Assembly (NCBI GenBank): GCA_036351435.1
Contig: JAZBPA010000292.1
Location: forward strand, 1 to 8,928
Reading direction: 5' to 3'
Source: JAAUQA01 sp036351435
GTDB taxonomy: Bacteria; Pseudomonadota; Gammaproteobacteria; Competibacterales; Competibacteraceae
Length of the DNA stretch: 8,928 nucleotides
This document shows, in pieces, positions 1-6,212 of this stretch (positions are counted from its first letter, which is position 1; every line of letters begins with the position of its first letter). The position numbers and the translations under genes were made by a program. Below the pieces are notes generated by a model. The model was not told the DNA's origin and did no database searches. It saw only the letters and a program-made list of their open reading frames with translations.

Positions 1-1
1 G

Positions 2-109
2 GAAGTGTTAAAACTGCTTCCGCAAATGCCCGAAGCGAATATTATTGACCAAGCCCTGCAGCAGGCCGCCAATCTCGGGCGGATTAATCAACAACTTAGC
101 GCAGCATGA
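2..109 (+). CDS. C-terminal end of an unidentified protein (partial)
   Basis: This reading frame enters from the left edge and ends at TGA 107-109. It gives 35 residues beginning EVLKLLPQMPEANIID and ending GRINQQLSAA. The helical, Leu/Gln/Ala-rich composition looks like a genuine protein C-terminus and not a random frame, but I do not recognise the family. The rhodanese reading lies in the +1 frame and overlaps this tail, and the part of the rhodanese that should lie upstream is missing. Either this is a separate upstream gene fused by rearrangement to a rhodanese remnant, or a frameshift splits one gene. The sequence does not show homology that would settle this. Too little is visible to assign a function. 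Confidence 0.4.
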   Translation, partial: EVLKLLPQMPEANIIDQALQQAANLGRINQQLSAA

Positions 110-398
110 CAGTGGTCCGTTTGGCGAAGGTATTGATAAAAGCGCACCCATTATTTTGATGTGTCGTTCGGGCGGTACACGCGGTGCGCCATCCGCGAAA
201 GCCTTACAAGGGTTGGGCTTTAAGTCAGTCTACGTAGTGACCGATGGCTTTGAAGGTGAGAAGAACAAAAGTAATCCAGACAGTCCCCAGCGCAACGTAA
301 ACGGCTGGAAAAATTCAGATCTGCCTTGGGGGTATCAGTTAAATCCTGACAAAATCTATTTACGTTCAACGGAGAAAAAAAATGAAGATAATGATTAA
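45..398 (+). pseudogene. 5'-truncated rhodanese-like sulfurtransferase
   Basis: The frame contains the second half of a rhodanese domain. It has the catalytic loop LMCRSGGTRGAPSA with the persulfide-forming Cys at residue 40 (counted from the TTG at 45), followed by a VYVVTDGFEGEK segment. It ends with an NGWKNSDLPWGYQL-like tail typical of a periplasmic rhodanese subfamily. The first half of the fold, normally about 60-80 residues plus a signal peptide, is absent: the frame is closed upstream by TAA 9-11, and no good start with a ribosome binding site is visible. The active-site loop carries extra residues (CRSGGTRG rather than CRSGxRS), which I believe occurs in this subfamily. The end overlaps the DsrE-family gene by 17 nt, so the two were probably co-translated and worked together in sulfane-sulfur transfer. 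An alternative is a short functional protein from TTG 45, or a sequencing frameshift near 100. Confidence 0.6.
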
Positions 399-822
399 AA
401 GTTTATCCAGTGTGGTCTTTTTAAGTCTGCTTATCGTTACAGTGTCTTTCGCTAACGCCGAAGAAAAAGTCCCCTTTTTCTATAATATTACGACTGATGA
501 TAGCTGGACTGCTGGAATGGCTGCTGGTCATGCTAACAATGCAGCTGACCGAGGCCATTCGGTAACCGTCTTTTTAAATGTTCGTGGTGTGCATATTGCG
601 GACAAAAAAACTGTTCAAGGTACTTTCGGTCCAACAGGAAAAACCCCAGCCCAGTTACTGCAATCGCTGATTAAGAAAGGACATGCCGTATTAGTCTGTG
701 GCACTTGTATGAAAGTCGCCGGAGTCACTGAGAATGATCTGATGGCTGGCGCCAAAGTGAGCACACCTGATTTGACCTTTGGCGCGCTGACTGAGAAAGA
801 CACTATCGTGTTAAGCTATTAA
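382..822 (+). CDS. Exported DsrE/DsrF-family sulfur-relay protein
   Basis: This encodes a 146-residue protein. The start ATG 382 is well supported by GGAG at 371-374 seven bases upstream. Residues 1-26 form a signal peptide (basic start, hydrophobic core LSSVVFLSLLIVTVSFA) with a likely cleavage after ANA, giving a periplasmic protein of about 120 residues. The mature part resembles the DsrE/DsrF fold. It has a nucleotide-like alternation of strands and helices, a GMAAGHANNAADRGHSV helix, and VLVCGTCMK with Cys106 and Cys109 followed by a GVTENDLMAGAKV segment, the usual place of the conserved DsrE cysteine. Such proteins carry persulfide sulfur between partners. The overlapping rhodanese remnant upstream suggests a two-gene sulfur relay in the periplasm. 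The gene is AT-richer than the ATPase genes. The specific partner is not determinable. Confidence 0.75.
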   Translation: MKIMIKSLSSVVFLSLLIVTVSFANAEEKVPFFYNITTDDSWTAGMAAGHANNAADRGHSVTVFLNVRGVHIADKKTVQGTFGPTGKTPAQLLQSLIKKGHAVLVCGTCMKVAGVTENDLMAGAKVSTPDLTFGALTEKDTIVLSY

Positions 823-901
823 TTCTTGGTATTTTTGAGCGGCTTCCTGCATAACACTTTTTCTTGGCACCGGATTGCCTTAGCGGTTGTCATTACAATG
901 C

Positions 902-1507
902 ATGAAAAACATCTTTGTGGTAGGTCTCGACGATTTCCATCTGGCCCAACTGCAAACTCTGCCCGGTGCCGATGACTATACGTTCCACCCGCTACTGACC
1001 TATGCCGAGGTCAAGCAACAGGACGATTTTCCGGTCGCCCGGTTGCTTGACGAAGGTACGCGTGTCCTGCAGGCGTTTCAGGGGCGCGTCGATGCGGTCA
1101 TCGGCTACTGGGATTTTCCGGTCAGCACCACGCTACCCATTCTGCGGCGTGCCATGAACCTGCCTGGTCCTTCGCTGGAAGCCGTATTGCAATGCGAGCA
1201 CAAATACTGGAGCCGCATCCGCCAGGCCGAGGTCATTCCGGAGCATGTGCCCGCCTTCTGTGTTGTAGACCTGTTCGCTGAAGATCCCCTGGCGCAGATC
1301 ACGTTGCCTTATCCGTTCTGGTTGAAGCCTGTGAAAGCGTTACTTTCCCACCTGGGCTTTCGCATCAATGACGCCGCCGATTTTCGAAGGGCTTTGCAGC
1401 GTATCCGCGCGCGCATTAGCCGGTATGCCAAACCGTTCGATCTGATTCTTCAGCACGCCCATTTGCCGCCTGCGGTAGCCAACATCAGCAGCCACTACTT
1501 GGTTTGA
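902..1507 (+). pseudogene. ATP-grasp-like protein, truncated after the N-terminal half
   Basis: From ATG 902 the frame encodes 201 residues beginning MKNIFVVGLDDFHLAQL. It resembles the N-terminal half of a biotin-carboxylase-like ATP-grasp protein of about 400 residues. A Rossmann-like start is followed by GYWDFPVSTTLPILRR, PGPSLEAVLQCEHKYWSR (pre-grasp lysine) and PFWLKPVKALLSHLGF, which fits the lysine of the ATP-grasp domain. The catalytic and metal-binding Glu/Asn segment of the second half is not present: the frame ends at TGA 1505-1507 and no continuation is visible in other frames. TTG 887 is an alternative in-frame start, but the homologous-looking N-terminus is at 902; neither has a strong ribosome binding site. 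The abrupt end about 100 nt before atpD suggests that insertion or deletion associated with the N-ATPase block removed the 3' half. The family identification is from memory of sequence pattern. The substrate is unknown. Confidence 0.6.
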
Positions 1508-1544
1508 AGAGCCTGTCCCTGTAACCACTCCGAACCATACCGCA

Positions 1545-1573
1545 TTGGCTAGGACAATTGCTGACGATATAGA
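1545..1573 (+). promoter_or_regulatory. Candidate sigma-70-type promoter for the N-ATPase operon
   Basis: A TTGGCT box (1545-1550) and a TATAGA box (1568-1573) are separated by exactly 17 bases. Each matches the consensus at four of six positions. Transcription would start near 1580, leaving about 30 nt before the atpD ATG at 1610. The motif ATTGGCTA occurs twice, at 1544-1551 and 1573-1580, overlapping the -35 box and the end of the -10 box, so a regulator could bind there. This is a pattern match only. Confidence 0.3.
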
Positions 1574-1609
1574 TTGGCTAAAAAACGTGGACTAACTGAG
1601 TGTCTAACC

Positions 1610-3007
1610 ATGACTAGCGACAACACTGAACCCTGTGGCCATGTCGCCGCGATTCGCGGCAATGTCATCGACGTGCGGCTCATCGGTCCGGCTCCACCTC
1701 TGCAACGGCAATTACGAGTGGTTCAAGAGCACTCTATAGTCATGGAGGTCCATAGTGAAGTCGCTGTTGACCAGGTCCGTTGTCTTGCATTGAATCCAAC
1801 CCGTGGTTTGGCTCTGGGCACACCGGTATTTGATACTGGCGGCCCGTTCGAAGTGCCGGTCGGGGACGCCTTGCTGGGACGGATGATCAATGTGTTCGGA
1901 GACGCCATCGACGGCGGTGAACCACTTGACGGTTGTCAACGGCGCCCTATTCATCGCGATCCTTTACCGCTGGCGCAACGGGTCACAACTCGAGAAATCT
2001 TCGCCAGCGGTATTAAGGTGATCGATTTGCTGGCCCCCCTGGAACGCGGTGGCAAGGCCGGGTTATTTGGTGGCGCCGGCGTAGGAAAAACGGTGCTGAT
2101 CACCGAACTCATTCATAATATGGTCGAGCGTTATCAAGGCATTAGCCTATTTTGTGGCGTTGGTGAACGCTGCCGCGAAGCCGAGGAATTGTATCGGGAG
2201 ATGCAAAATACCGGCATGTTGAACAACACCGCCATGATCTTCGGCCAGATGAACGAACCGCCCGGCGCCCGCTTTCGGGTAGCGCATGCGGCGCTTTCCG
2301 TGGCCGAATACTTTCGCGACGAAGCACGTCGCGACGTCATGTTATTAATCGATAACATTTTCCGTTTTGTTCAGGCCGGCACAGAAGTTTCGGGCTTGAT
2401 GGGCAGAATCCCCTCCCGCGTCGGCTACCAGCCTACCCTGGGCACGGAACTGGCTGAACTGGAGGAACGCATCTGCAGTTCGGCCAACGGCGCCATGACT
2501 TCCGTCCAAGCGGTTTATGTGCCCGCCGATGATCTGACCGACCCGTCGGCAACCCATACCTTCGCCCATTTGTCGGCTTCCATCGTACTTTCCCGCAACC
2601 GCGCCAGTCAGGGTCTGTATCCGGCCGTTGACCCCTTGGCCTCGGAGTCAAAAATGCTCAACCCGGCGGTGGTGGGGGATCGGCACTATGCGGCGGCTAC
2701 CGATGTGCGCCGGATATTGGCCGAATACGAAGAGCTAAAGGACATCATTGCCATGCTGGGCTTGGAGGAATTATCCCAACATGATCGCGCGACGGTGAGT
2801 CAGGCGCGCCGTTTGGAGCGTTTTCTGACCCAGCCTTTTGTCACGACCGAGCAATTCACCAACTATCCGGGCAAGACGGTCACTCTGGAGCAAACCATTG
2901 CGGGTTGCGAGCGTATTCTCGCCGGTGAATTTGCCGATACACCAGAAAAGGCGTTATACATGATCGGCACAATCGACGAGGCAAAATCCCGTCGCGAACC
3001 CGCCTAA
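1610..3007 (+). CDS. atpD: N-type ATPase catalytic subunit beta
   Basis: This is the catalytic nucleotide-binding subunit of the soluble F1 head, 465 residues from ATG 1610 and close to the usual family length. An in-frame TTG at 1574 would add 12 residues, but homology-like sequence begins at GHVAAIRGNVIDV, so 1610 is preferred even though its ribosome binding site is weak. Walker A is GGAGVGKTVL with K160 and T161. The catalytic glutamate is E186 in GVGERCREAEELY, and Walker B is MLLIDNIFRF with D248. The adenine-pocket segment LYPAVDPLAS and a C-terminal helical domain follow. The DELSEED-equivalent loop reads EELSQHD (residues 386-392), two acids fewer than the classic form. The GERC signature and the GRIPSRVGYQPTLGTELAELEERI-type stretch fit N-ATPase rather than standard F-ATPase beta. 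It is the first gene of the operon, as in the canonical atpDCQRBEFAG order; atpC follows 18 nt later. Confidence 0.95.
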   Translation: MTSDNTEPCGHVAAIRGNVIDVRLIGPAPPLQRQLRVVQEHSIVMEVHSEVAVDQVRCLALNPTRGLALGTPVFDTGGPFEVPVGDALLGRMINVFGDAIDGGEPLDGCQRRPIHRDPLPLAQRVTTREIFASGIKVIDLLAPLERGGKAGLFGGAGVGKTVLITELIHNMVERYQGISLFCGVGERCREAEELYREMQNTGMLNNTAMIFGQMNEPPGARFRVAHAALSVAEYFRDEARRDVMLLIDNIFRFVQAGTEVSGLMGRIPSRVGYQPTLGTELAELEERICSSANGAMTSVQAVYVPADDLTDPSATHTFAHLSASIVLSRNRASQGLYPAVDPLASESKMLNPAVVGDRHYAAATDVRRILAEYEELKDIIAMLGLEELSQHDRATVSQARRLERFLTQPFVTTEQFTNYPGKTVTLEQTIAGCERILAGEFADTPEKALYMIGTIDEAKSRREPA

Positions 3008-3025
3008 CAGTAGCCCTGAACCGGA

Positions 3026-3421
3026 ATGCACCTAAAACTCGTAGAACCCACCGCCGTGCTGATTGAAGCGGATGTCAGCAAAGTGATCGCCGAAGCCGAT
3101 AACGGCTTTTTTTGCCTGCTGCCGCGCCATGTAGACTTCGTGGCGGCCTTAACGCCGGGTGTTTTTTACTACTGGACTATTGCTCACCAGCGGCGTATCG
3201 CCGCCATTGATGAAGGCATTCTGGTCAAATGCGGCGAACAGGTCTTGGTCTCAACACTGCGGGGGTTTATCAGTGACGACCTGGACATGCTGGAAACTTA
3301 CGTTCAGGAACAATTTCAGGTACTTGATGAGCAAGCACGCCGGGCGCGTAGTGCTGTCGCTCGTTTAGAAGCCGGCGCAGTCAGGCGATTCATGCAACTC
3401 GAGAGCCTCCGTGGTGGCTAA
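3026..3421 (+). CDS. atpC: N-type ATPase subunit epsilon
   Basis: This is the central-stalk subunit that couples the gamma shaft to the c-ring and can regulate ATP hydrolysis. At 131 residues it has the normal size. Residues 1-85 form the N-terminal beta-sandwich (MHLKLVEPTAVLIE, then a GFFCLLPRHVDFVAAL strand pair matching the family's LLPxHxD pattern). Residues from about 90 to the end form the C-terminal helical region, rich in Arg, Ala and Glu. The gene lies directly after atpD, and its placement next to beta at the operon front is characteristic of the N-ATPase. Its last codons overlap atpQ by 11 nt, so the two are probably translationally coupled. The ribosome binding site is poor, with only a CGGA close to the ATG. 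Confidence 0.9.
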   Translation: MHLKLVEPTAVLIEADVSKVIAEADNGFFCLLPRHVDFVAALTPGVFYYWTIAHQRRIAAIDEGILVKCGEQVLVSTLRGFISDDLDMLETYVQEQFQVLDEQARRARSAVARLEAGAVRRFMQLESLRGG

Positions 3422-3728
3422 ACCGTCTTCCGATGACCGCACGCCAATCGAGCAACGGCGTTTGACTGAGTCGGTGCACCGCCGAGTCCGGCGTAAAAAA
3501 CAGGCGGCAGGCGCGCAAGATCGTTCGGTCTGGTTCGGGCTAGGCATGTTCGGTCTGGTCGGTTGGGCGGTGACGATTCCCACGCTGGCGGGCATAGCTC
3601 TGGGGTGGTGGATTGATAACACTTGGCCAGGTCCGATATCGTGGACATTGACGCTGTTGTTTATCGGTGCGGTCGTGGGTTGCTGGAATGCGTGGTATTG
3701 GATTGGCCAGGAGAGTGGGCGAAAGTAA
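3411..3728 (+). CDS. atpQ: AtpQ, AtpI/AtpZ-like small membrane protein of the N-ATPase operon
   Basis: This encodes 105 residues starting with GTG 3411 (a second GTG follows at 3414) inside the end of atpC. The first 40 residues are charged and basic, with a RRVRRKK cluster. Two membrane segments follow: about 41-68 (WFGLGMFGLVGWAVTIPTLA and on) and 77-98 (SWTLTLLFIGAVVGCWNAWY). The pattern, with Gly-rich helix 1 and a D69/W72 loop, matches the AtpI/AtpZ family placed at this position in N-ATPase operons. Proposed roles for the family are ring assembly and Mg2+/Ca2+ handling. In the canonical operon atpR follows immediately. Here the next plus-strand codons (GTG 3729 onward) reach a stop after eight codons, and the MgtC-like gene ends 11 nt away on the other strand. 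Confidence 0.85.
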   Translation: MVAKPSSDDRTPIEQRRLTESVHRRVRRKKQAAGAQDRSVWFGLGMFGLVGWAVTIPTLAGIALGWWIDNTWPGPISWTLTLLFIGAVVGCWNAWYWIGQESGRK

Positions 3729-3739
3729 GTGAAAGCACG

Positions 3740-5014
3740 CTATCCGCGAAGATAGGGCAACGCCACGACCGCAAGACCCGCACCAGCGGCGACCAACAAC
3801 GGCAAGGCTACTCGCAGTCCCAAAGTGCGTCCCCCGATACTGGCCGTCAATACCCCTTTGACCAGGCTGTTGGCAGCGCTGGCAATGATAATGCCGGTCG
3901 CTGCTAATTCAGTTGCCAGCTCATGATTGCTCATTCGCGACAGCGTGAGGTTGATGGCATCCACATCGGCCACGCCGGAGAGTGCTGCCATTAACAGAAT
4001 GCCAGCTTCTCCCAGATAGTCTTGCAATGCTCGGGTTAGTAACACGACGGCGGCTAACAACGCGCCAAAACGCAGTGCAACGCCGAACTCCAGTGGATTT
4101 TGCATTGACCCCGCTGCCGCTCCGGGGGGCGATGTCCTCGCTTGGTAAAACCAGTACATGACCACGCTGCCGTAAGTCAGCGCGGCCATAAGCAACGCCG
4201 GACCGATGATAATAGGAAGCAAAGCGGGGTTGATCAGCCCTGCTACAACCACCATGCGCGGGAACATGGTGCCGCACGCAATCAGGATGCCGGCGGCCAG
4301 ATAAGTCGTCAAATGCGGGCGCGACTGGGCCAATCGGGAAAAGTGCAAGGTGAGCGCCGTGGAAGACGCCAAGCCGGCAAACAGGCTGGTCAGCACTATA
4401 CCCTTGCGCTCCCCGACGAACTTCATCGCAAAATAACCGCTAAACGAAATGCTAGCGATCAACACCACCATCCACCAAATTTCATAAGGGTTCAGCGCGC
4501 GCCAGGGACCATACCCTTGATTGGGTAGCAACGGCAGCATGACCACTGAGATGAGCAATAACTGCATTGTTGCCTTGAGTTCACGCTGCTCCAGGGTTTT
4601 TAACCAAAAATGCAGTTGCGGTTTATAGCCCAGCAACACAGTGGTGACCACGGCGCTGGCTGCCGCTGGAAGCACATGGCCCAACGCCGCCAAGGCCCCC
4701 AGCGCAAAGGTCAATAAACCGGCTACGAGGCTGGTAATACTCACATCGTTATCGCGTTGGAAGTCGACGATATAGGCCACTGTCAACAACAGCACCAAGC
4801 CCAGAAAACCGAAACCGAGAATGAGGACGTTTAATGCTTGCGCCAATAATCCGCACACGCCGCCTAACAATCCAATCAGGCCGTAAGTACGAAAACCCGC
4901 AATCCGTTGGCCTTCCGCCACGTCGCGTTCCGCCCAACCCCGTTCAGCGCCAATCAACAACCCAATCGCTAGGGCTGTAGCTAACAGATACAATTGTTCA
5001 TAGACAGGGGTCAT
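3740..5014 (-). CDS. MgtC/SapB-DUF4010 integral membrane protein inside the ATPase operon
   Basis: This encodes 424 residues with roughly 12-14 hydrophobic segments, in the opposite orientation to the ATPase genes. Residues 1 to about 130 resemble the MgtC/SapB membrane domain: GLLIGAERGW near residues 18-27, then AGFRTYGLIGLLGG at 39-52, the family's GxERxx and GxRT motifs. From about 175 (NPYEIWWMVVLIASISFSGY, then a GLASSTALTLHFSRLA stretch) to about 385 it matches DUF4010. The pair MgtC-DUF4010 is a known architecture of unknown transport role. A possible TAAGGA ribosome binding site (5029-5034) lies 14 nt before the ATG, a long spacing. The gene sits exactly where atpR is expected. It converges on atpQ with an 11-nt gap, too short for a terminator, and diverges from atpB. 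Salmonella MgtC is reported to bind the ATP synthase a subunit and inhibit it. A comparable role here is inference only, and this protein lacks the soluble C-terminal domain of that MgtC. Confidence 0.85.
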   Translation of the reverse strand: MTPVYEQLYLLATALAIGLLIGAERGWAERDVAEGQRIAGFRTYGLIGLLGGVCGLLAQALNVLILGFGFLGLVLLLTVAYIVDFQRDNDVSITSLVAGLLTFALGALAALGHVLPAAASAVVTTVLLGYKPQLHFWLKTLEQRELKATMQLLLISVVMLPLLPNQGYGPWRALNPYEIWWMVVLIASISFSGYFAMKFVGERKGIVLTSLFAGLASSTALTLHFSRLAQSRPHLTTYLAAGILIACGTMFPRMVVVAGLINPALLPIIIGPALLMAALTYGSVVMYWFYQARTSPPGAAAGSMQNPLEFGVALRFGALLAAVVLLTRALQDYLGEAGILLMAALSGVADVDAINLTLSRMSNHELATELAATGIIIASAANSLVKGVLTASIGGRTLGLRVALPLLVAAGAGLAVVALPYLRG

Positions 5015-5196
5015 GATCGTTTGGCCGGTCCTTAGGCAAGCGCCTTAACGGGAGATGGGCGGTAATGCATTCAGGTTACCGCATTCAGAACGCACATTCG
5101 CGGTACAATACTAACGAACTCGGGTGCGGTGTGGGAAAGCGCACTGATAGAAAATCACCCGACAGGATTAATCGTTCGTGCAGCAGGTAACCCGCC
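5015..5196. promoter_or_regulatory. Divergent intergenic region between the MgtC-like gene and atpB
   Basis: This 182-nt region must contain the promoter of the MgtC-like gene, and probably one for atpBEFAG. On the plus strand TACAAT (5104-5109) is a good -10 match, but the 17-nt-spaced -35 is only GCATTC. Other visible structure is a direct repeat GCATTCAG at 5067-5074 and 5081-5088 (14-nt period), inverted arms GGTAA (5061-5065) and TTACC (5076-5080) around it, and a perfect palindrome GATTAATC (5166-5173). A small hairpin is possible around AGGCAAGCGCCT (5034-5045). The AGG at 5185-5187 is the likely atpB ribosome binding site. No remnant resembling atpR appears in any plus-strand frame. 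Individual sites are unproven. Confidence 0.4.
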
Positions 5197-5871
5197 ATGA
5201 CAATGAGTCCTGATAATATCGTCTTTTGGCAATGGGGGCCTTTGGCCGTCAATGCAACACTTATTTATACTTGGCTAGTCATAGCGTTGCTGGTCGGCGG
5301 TGCGCGCTTGATTACCCTGCGGCTGTCTGATACCGCTGAGTTATCGCGCTGGCAAAACTTACTCGAAGTGGTGGTAATCGGTATCCGGGAGCAAATTCAT
5401 CAGATAAGCCGTCGGGACCCTGCTCCATTTTTACCGTTCGTTGGTACGTTGTTCTTGTTCATAGCGACCTGCAATCTGCTGAGTATTGTTCCGGGTTACC
5501 AACCGCCGACCGCTTCCTTATCGACGACTACCGCGTTGGCCATCTGCGTATTTGTCGCCGTTCCTTGGTATGGCATCAGCCATGAGGGGCTGTTGGCCTA
5601 TCTCCGGCACTATATCCAGCCCACGGTTCTGATGCTGCCATTCAACCTCATTGGCGAATTCTCGCGCACCTTAGCGCTGGCGGTGCGTTTGTACGGCAAT
5701 ATCATGAGTGGTGCGGTGATCGCCGGTATTTTGCTGAGTCTTGCCCCGTTCTTTTTTCCCATCTTGATGCAGTTGCTGGGTCTGCTGACCGGCATGATCC
5801 AGGCTTACATTTTCGCGGTATTGGCTATGGTCTATATCGCATCCGCTACCGCTGTCCGCCAACAAAAATAG
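5197..5871 (+). CDS. atpB: N-type ATPase subunit a
   Basis: This is the membrane stator subunit that forms the ion half-channels against the c-ring. Its 224 residues are shorter than E. coli a (271) and typical of N-ATPases. Hydrophobic segments fall near 20-40, 78-98, 108-127, 140-180 and 188-218. The essential arginine is R164 in LALAVRLYGNIMSG, with N168 four residues on. The last helix carries Q202 in MIQAYIFAVLAMVY, equivalent to the conserved Gln of E. coli LQAFIF. The E. coli E219 position is alanine here (A173). ATG 5197 is preferred, with AGG nine bases upstream; ATG 5203 is possible. It is the first gene of the downstream operon half and is separated from atpQ by the reversed MgtC-like gene. 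Confidence 0.93.
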   Translation: MTMSPDNIVFWQWGPLAVNATLIYTWLVIALLVGGARLITLRLSDTAELSRWQNLLEVVVIGIREQIHQISRRDPAPFLPFVGTLFLFIATCNLLSIVPGYQPPTASLSTTTALAICVFVAVPWYGISHEGLLAYLRHYIQPTVLMLPFNLIGEFSRTLALAVRLYGNIMSGAVIAGILLSLAPFFFPILMQLLGLLTGMIQAYIFAVLAMVYIASATAVRQQK

Positions 5872-5930
5872 CGCCCTTGATGACTCTAGGACTGACAGCC
5901 TGCTGGCACTTTGACAACCGGGGAGATCTC

Positions 5931-6209
5931 ATGGACAACTTAACACTTATCGGCATCGCTTCTATCATTTCCGCTGGCCTAACCATCGCCATCGGTGCCA
6001 TAGGACCCGCCCTTGGCGAAGGACGGGCTGTGGCACAGGCACTCAGTGCGATCGCTCAGCAACCTGACGAAGCAGGCACCATTAGTCGCACCCTGTTCGT
6101 TGGGTTGGCCATGATTGAGTCCACCGCCATCTATTGTTTCGTGGTGGCGATGATCCTGTTGTTTGCTAATCCTTTTTGGAATTATATGGTGGCCCAAGCC
6201 GGGGGCTGA
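5931..6209 (+). CDS. atpE: N-type ATPase rotor subunit c
   Basis: This is the hairpin protein of the rotor ring, 92 residues. ATG 5931 has a strong GGGGAG (5920-5925) five bases upstream. An in-frame TTG at 5877 would add 18 non-homologous residues and is rejected. Helix 1 contains GPALGEGRAVAQAL with a carboxylate at E30. The polar loop is IAQQPDEAG. Helix 2 contains the ion-carrying E63 in LAMIESTAIYCF. E63, S64, T65 and Y68, with E30 at the Gln32 position of Ilyobacter c, make up the two-carboxylate ligand set on which Na+ specificity of N-ATPases was predicted. The Burkholderia pseudomallei N-type ring, which has 17 subunits, was nevertheless reported to be proton specific, so the coupling ion remains open. 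The 59-nt gap after atpB is the largest within this operon half. Confidence 0.95.
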   Translation: MDNLTLIGIASIISAGLTIAIGAIGPALGEGRAVAQALSAIAQQPDEAGTISRTLFVGLAMIESTAIYCFVVAMILLFANPFWNYMVAQAGG

Positions 6210-6212
6210 AGC

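Noticed and set aside
823..901. Terminator after the DsrE-family gene, suggested by two T-runs.
   Set aside because: No stable GC-rich hairpin precedes either T-run.
1574..1609. TTG 1574 as the atpD start, adding 12 residues.
   Set aside because: The extra residues do not resemble the beta N-terminus and lie at the expected transcription start; ATG 1610 fits the family length.
3729..3755. GTG directly after the atpQ stop, as a possible start of atpR.
   Set aside because: The frame stops after eight codons and runs into the end of the opposite gene.
4142..4528. A 128-codon plus-strand frame within the MgtC-like gene, considered as a displaced atpR.
   Set aside because: It is rich in His, Gln and Arg without membrane helices and lies fully opposite a convincing membrane-protein gene, so it is a shadow frame.
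5065..5190. A 41-codon plus-strand frame just upstream of atpB with GGGAG ahead of its ATG, a possible leader peptide.
   Set aside because: The composition is polar and unlike any known protein, it overlaps the expected divergent promoter region, and its end coincides with the atpB ribosome binding site. Without conservation it is most likely chance.
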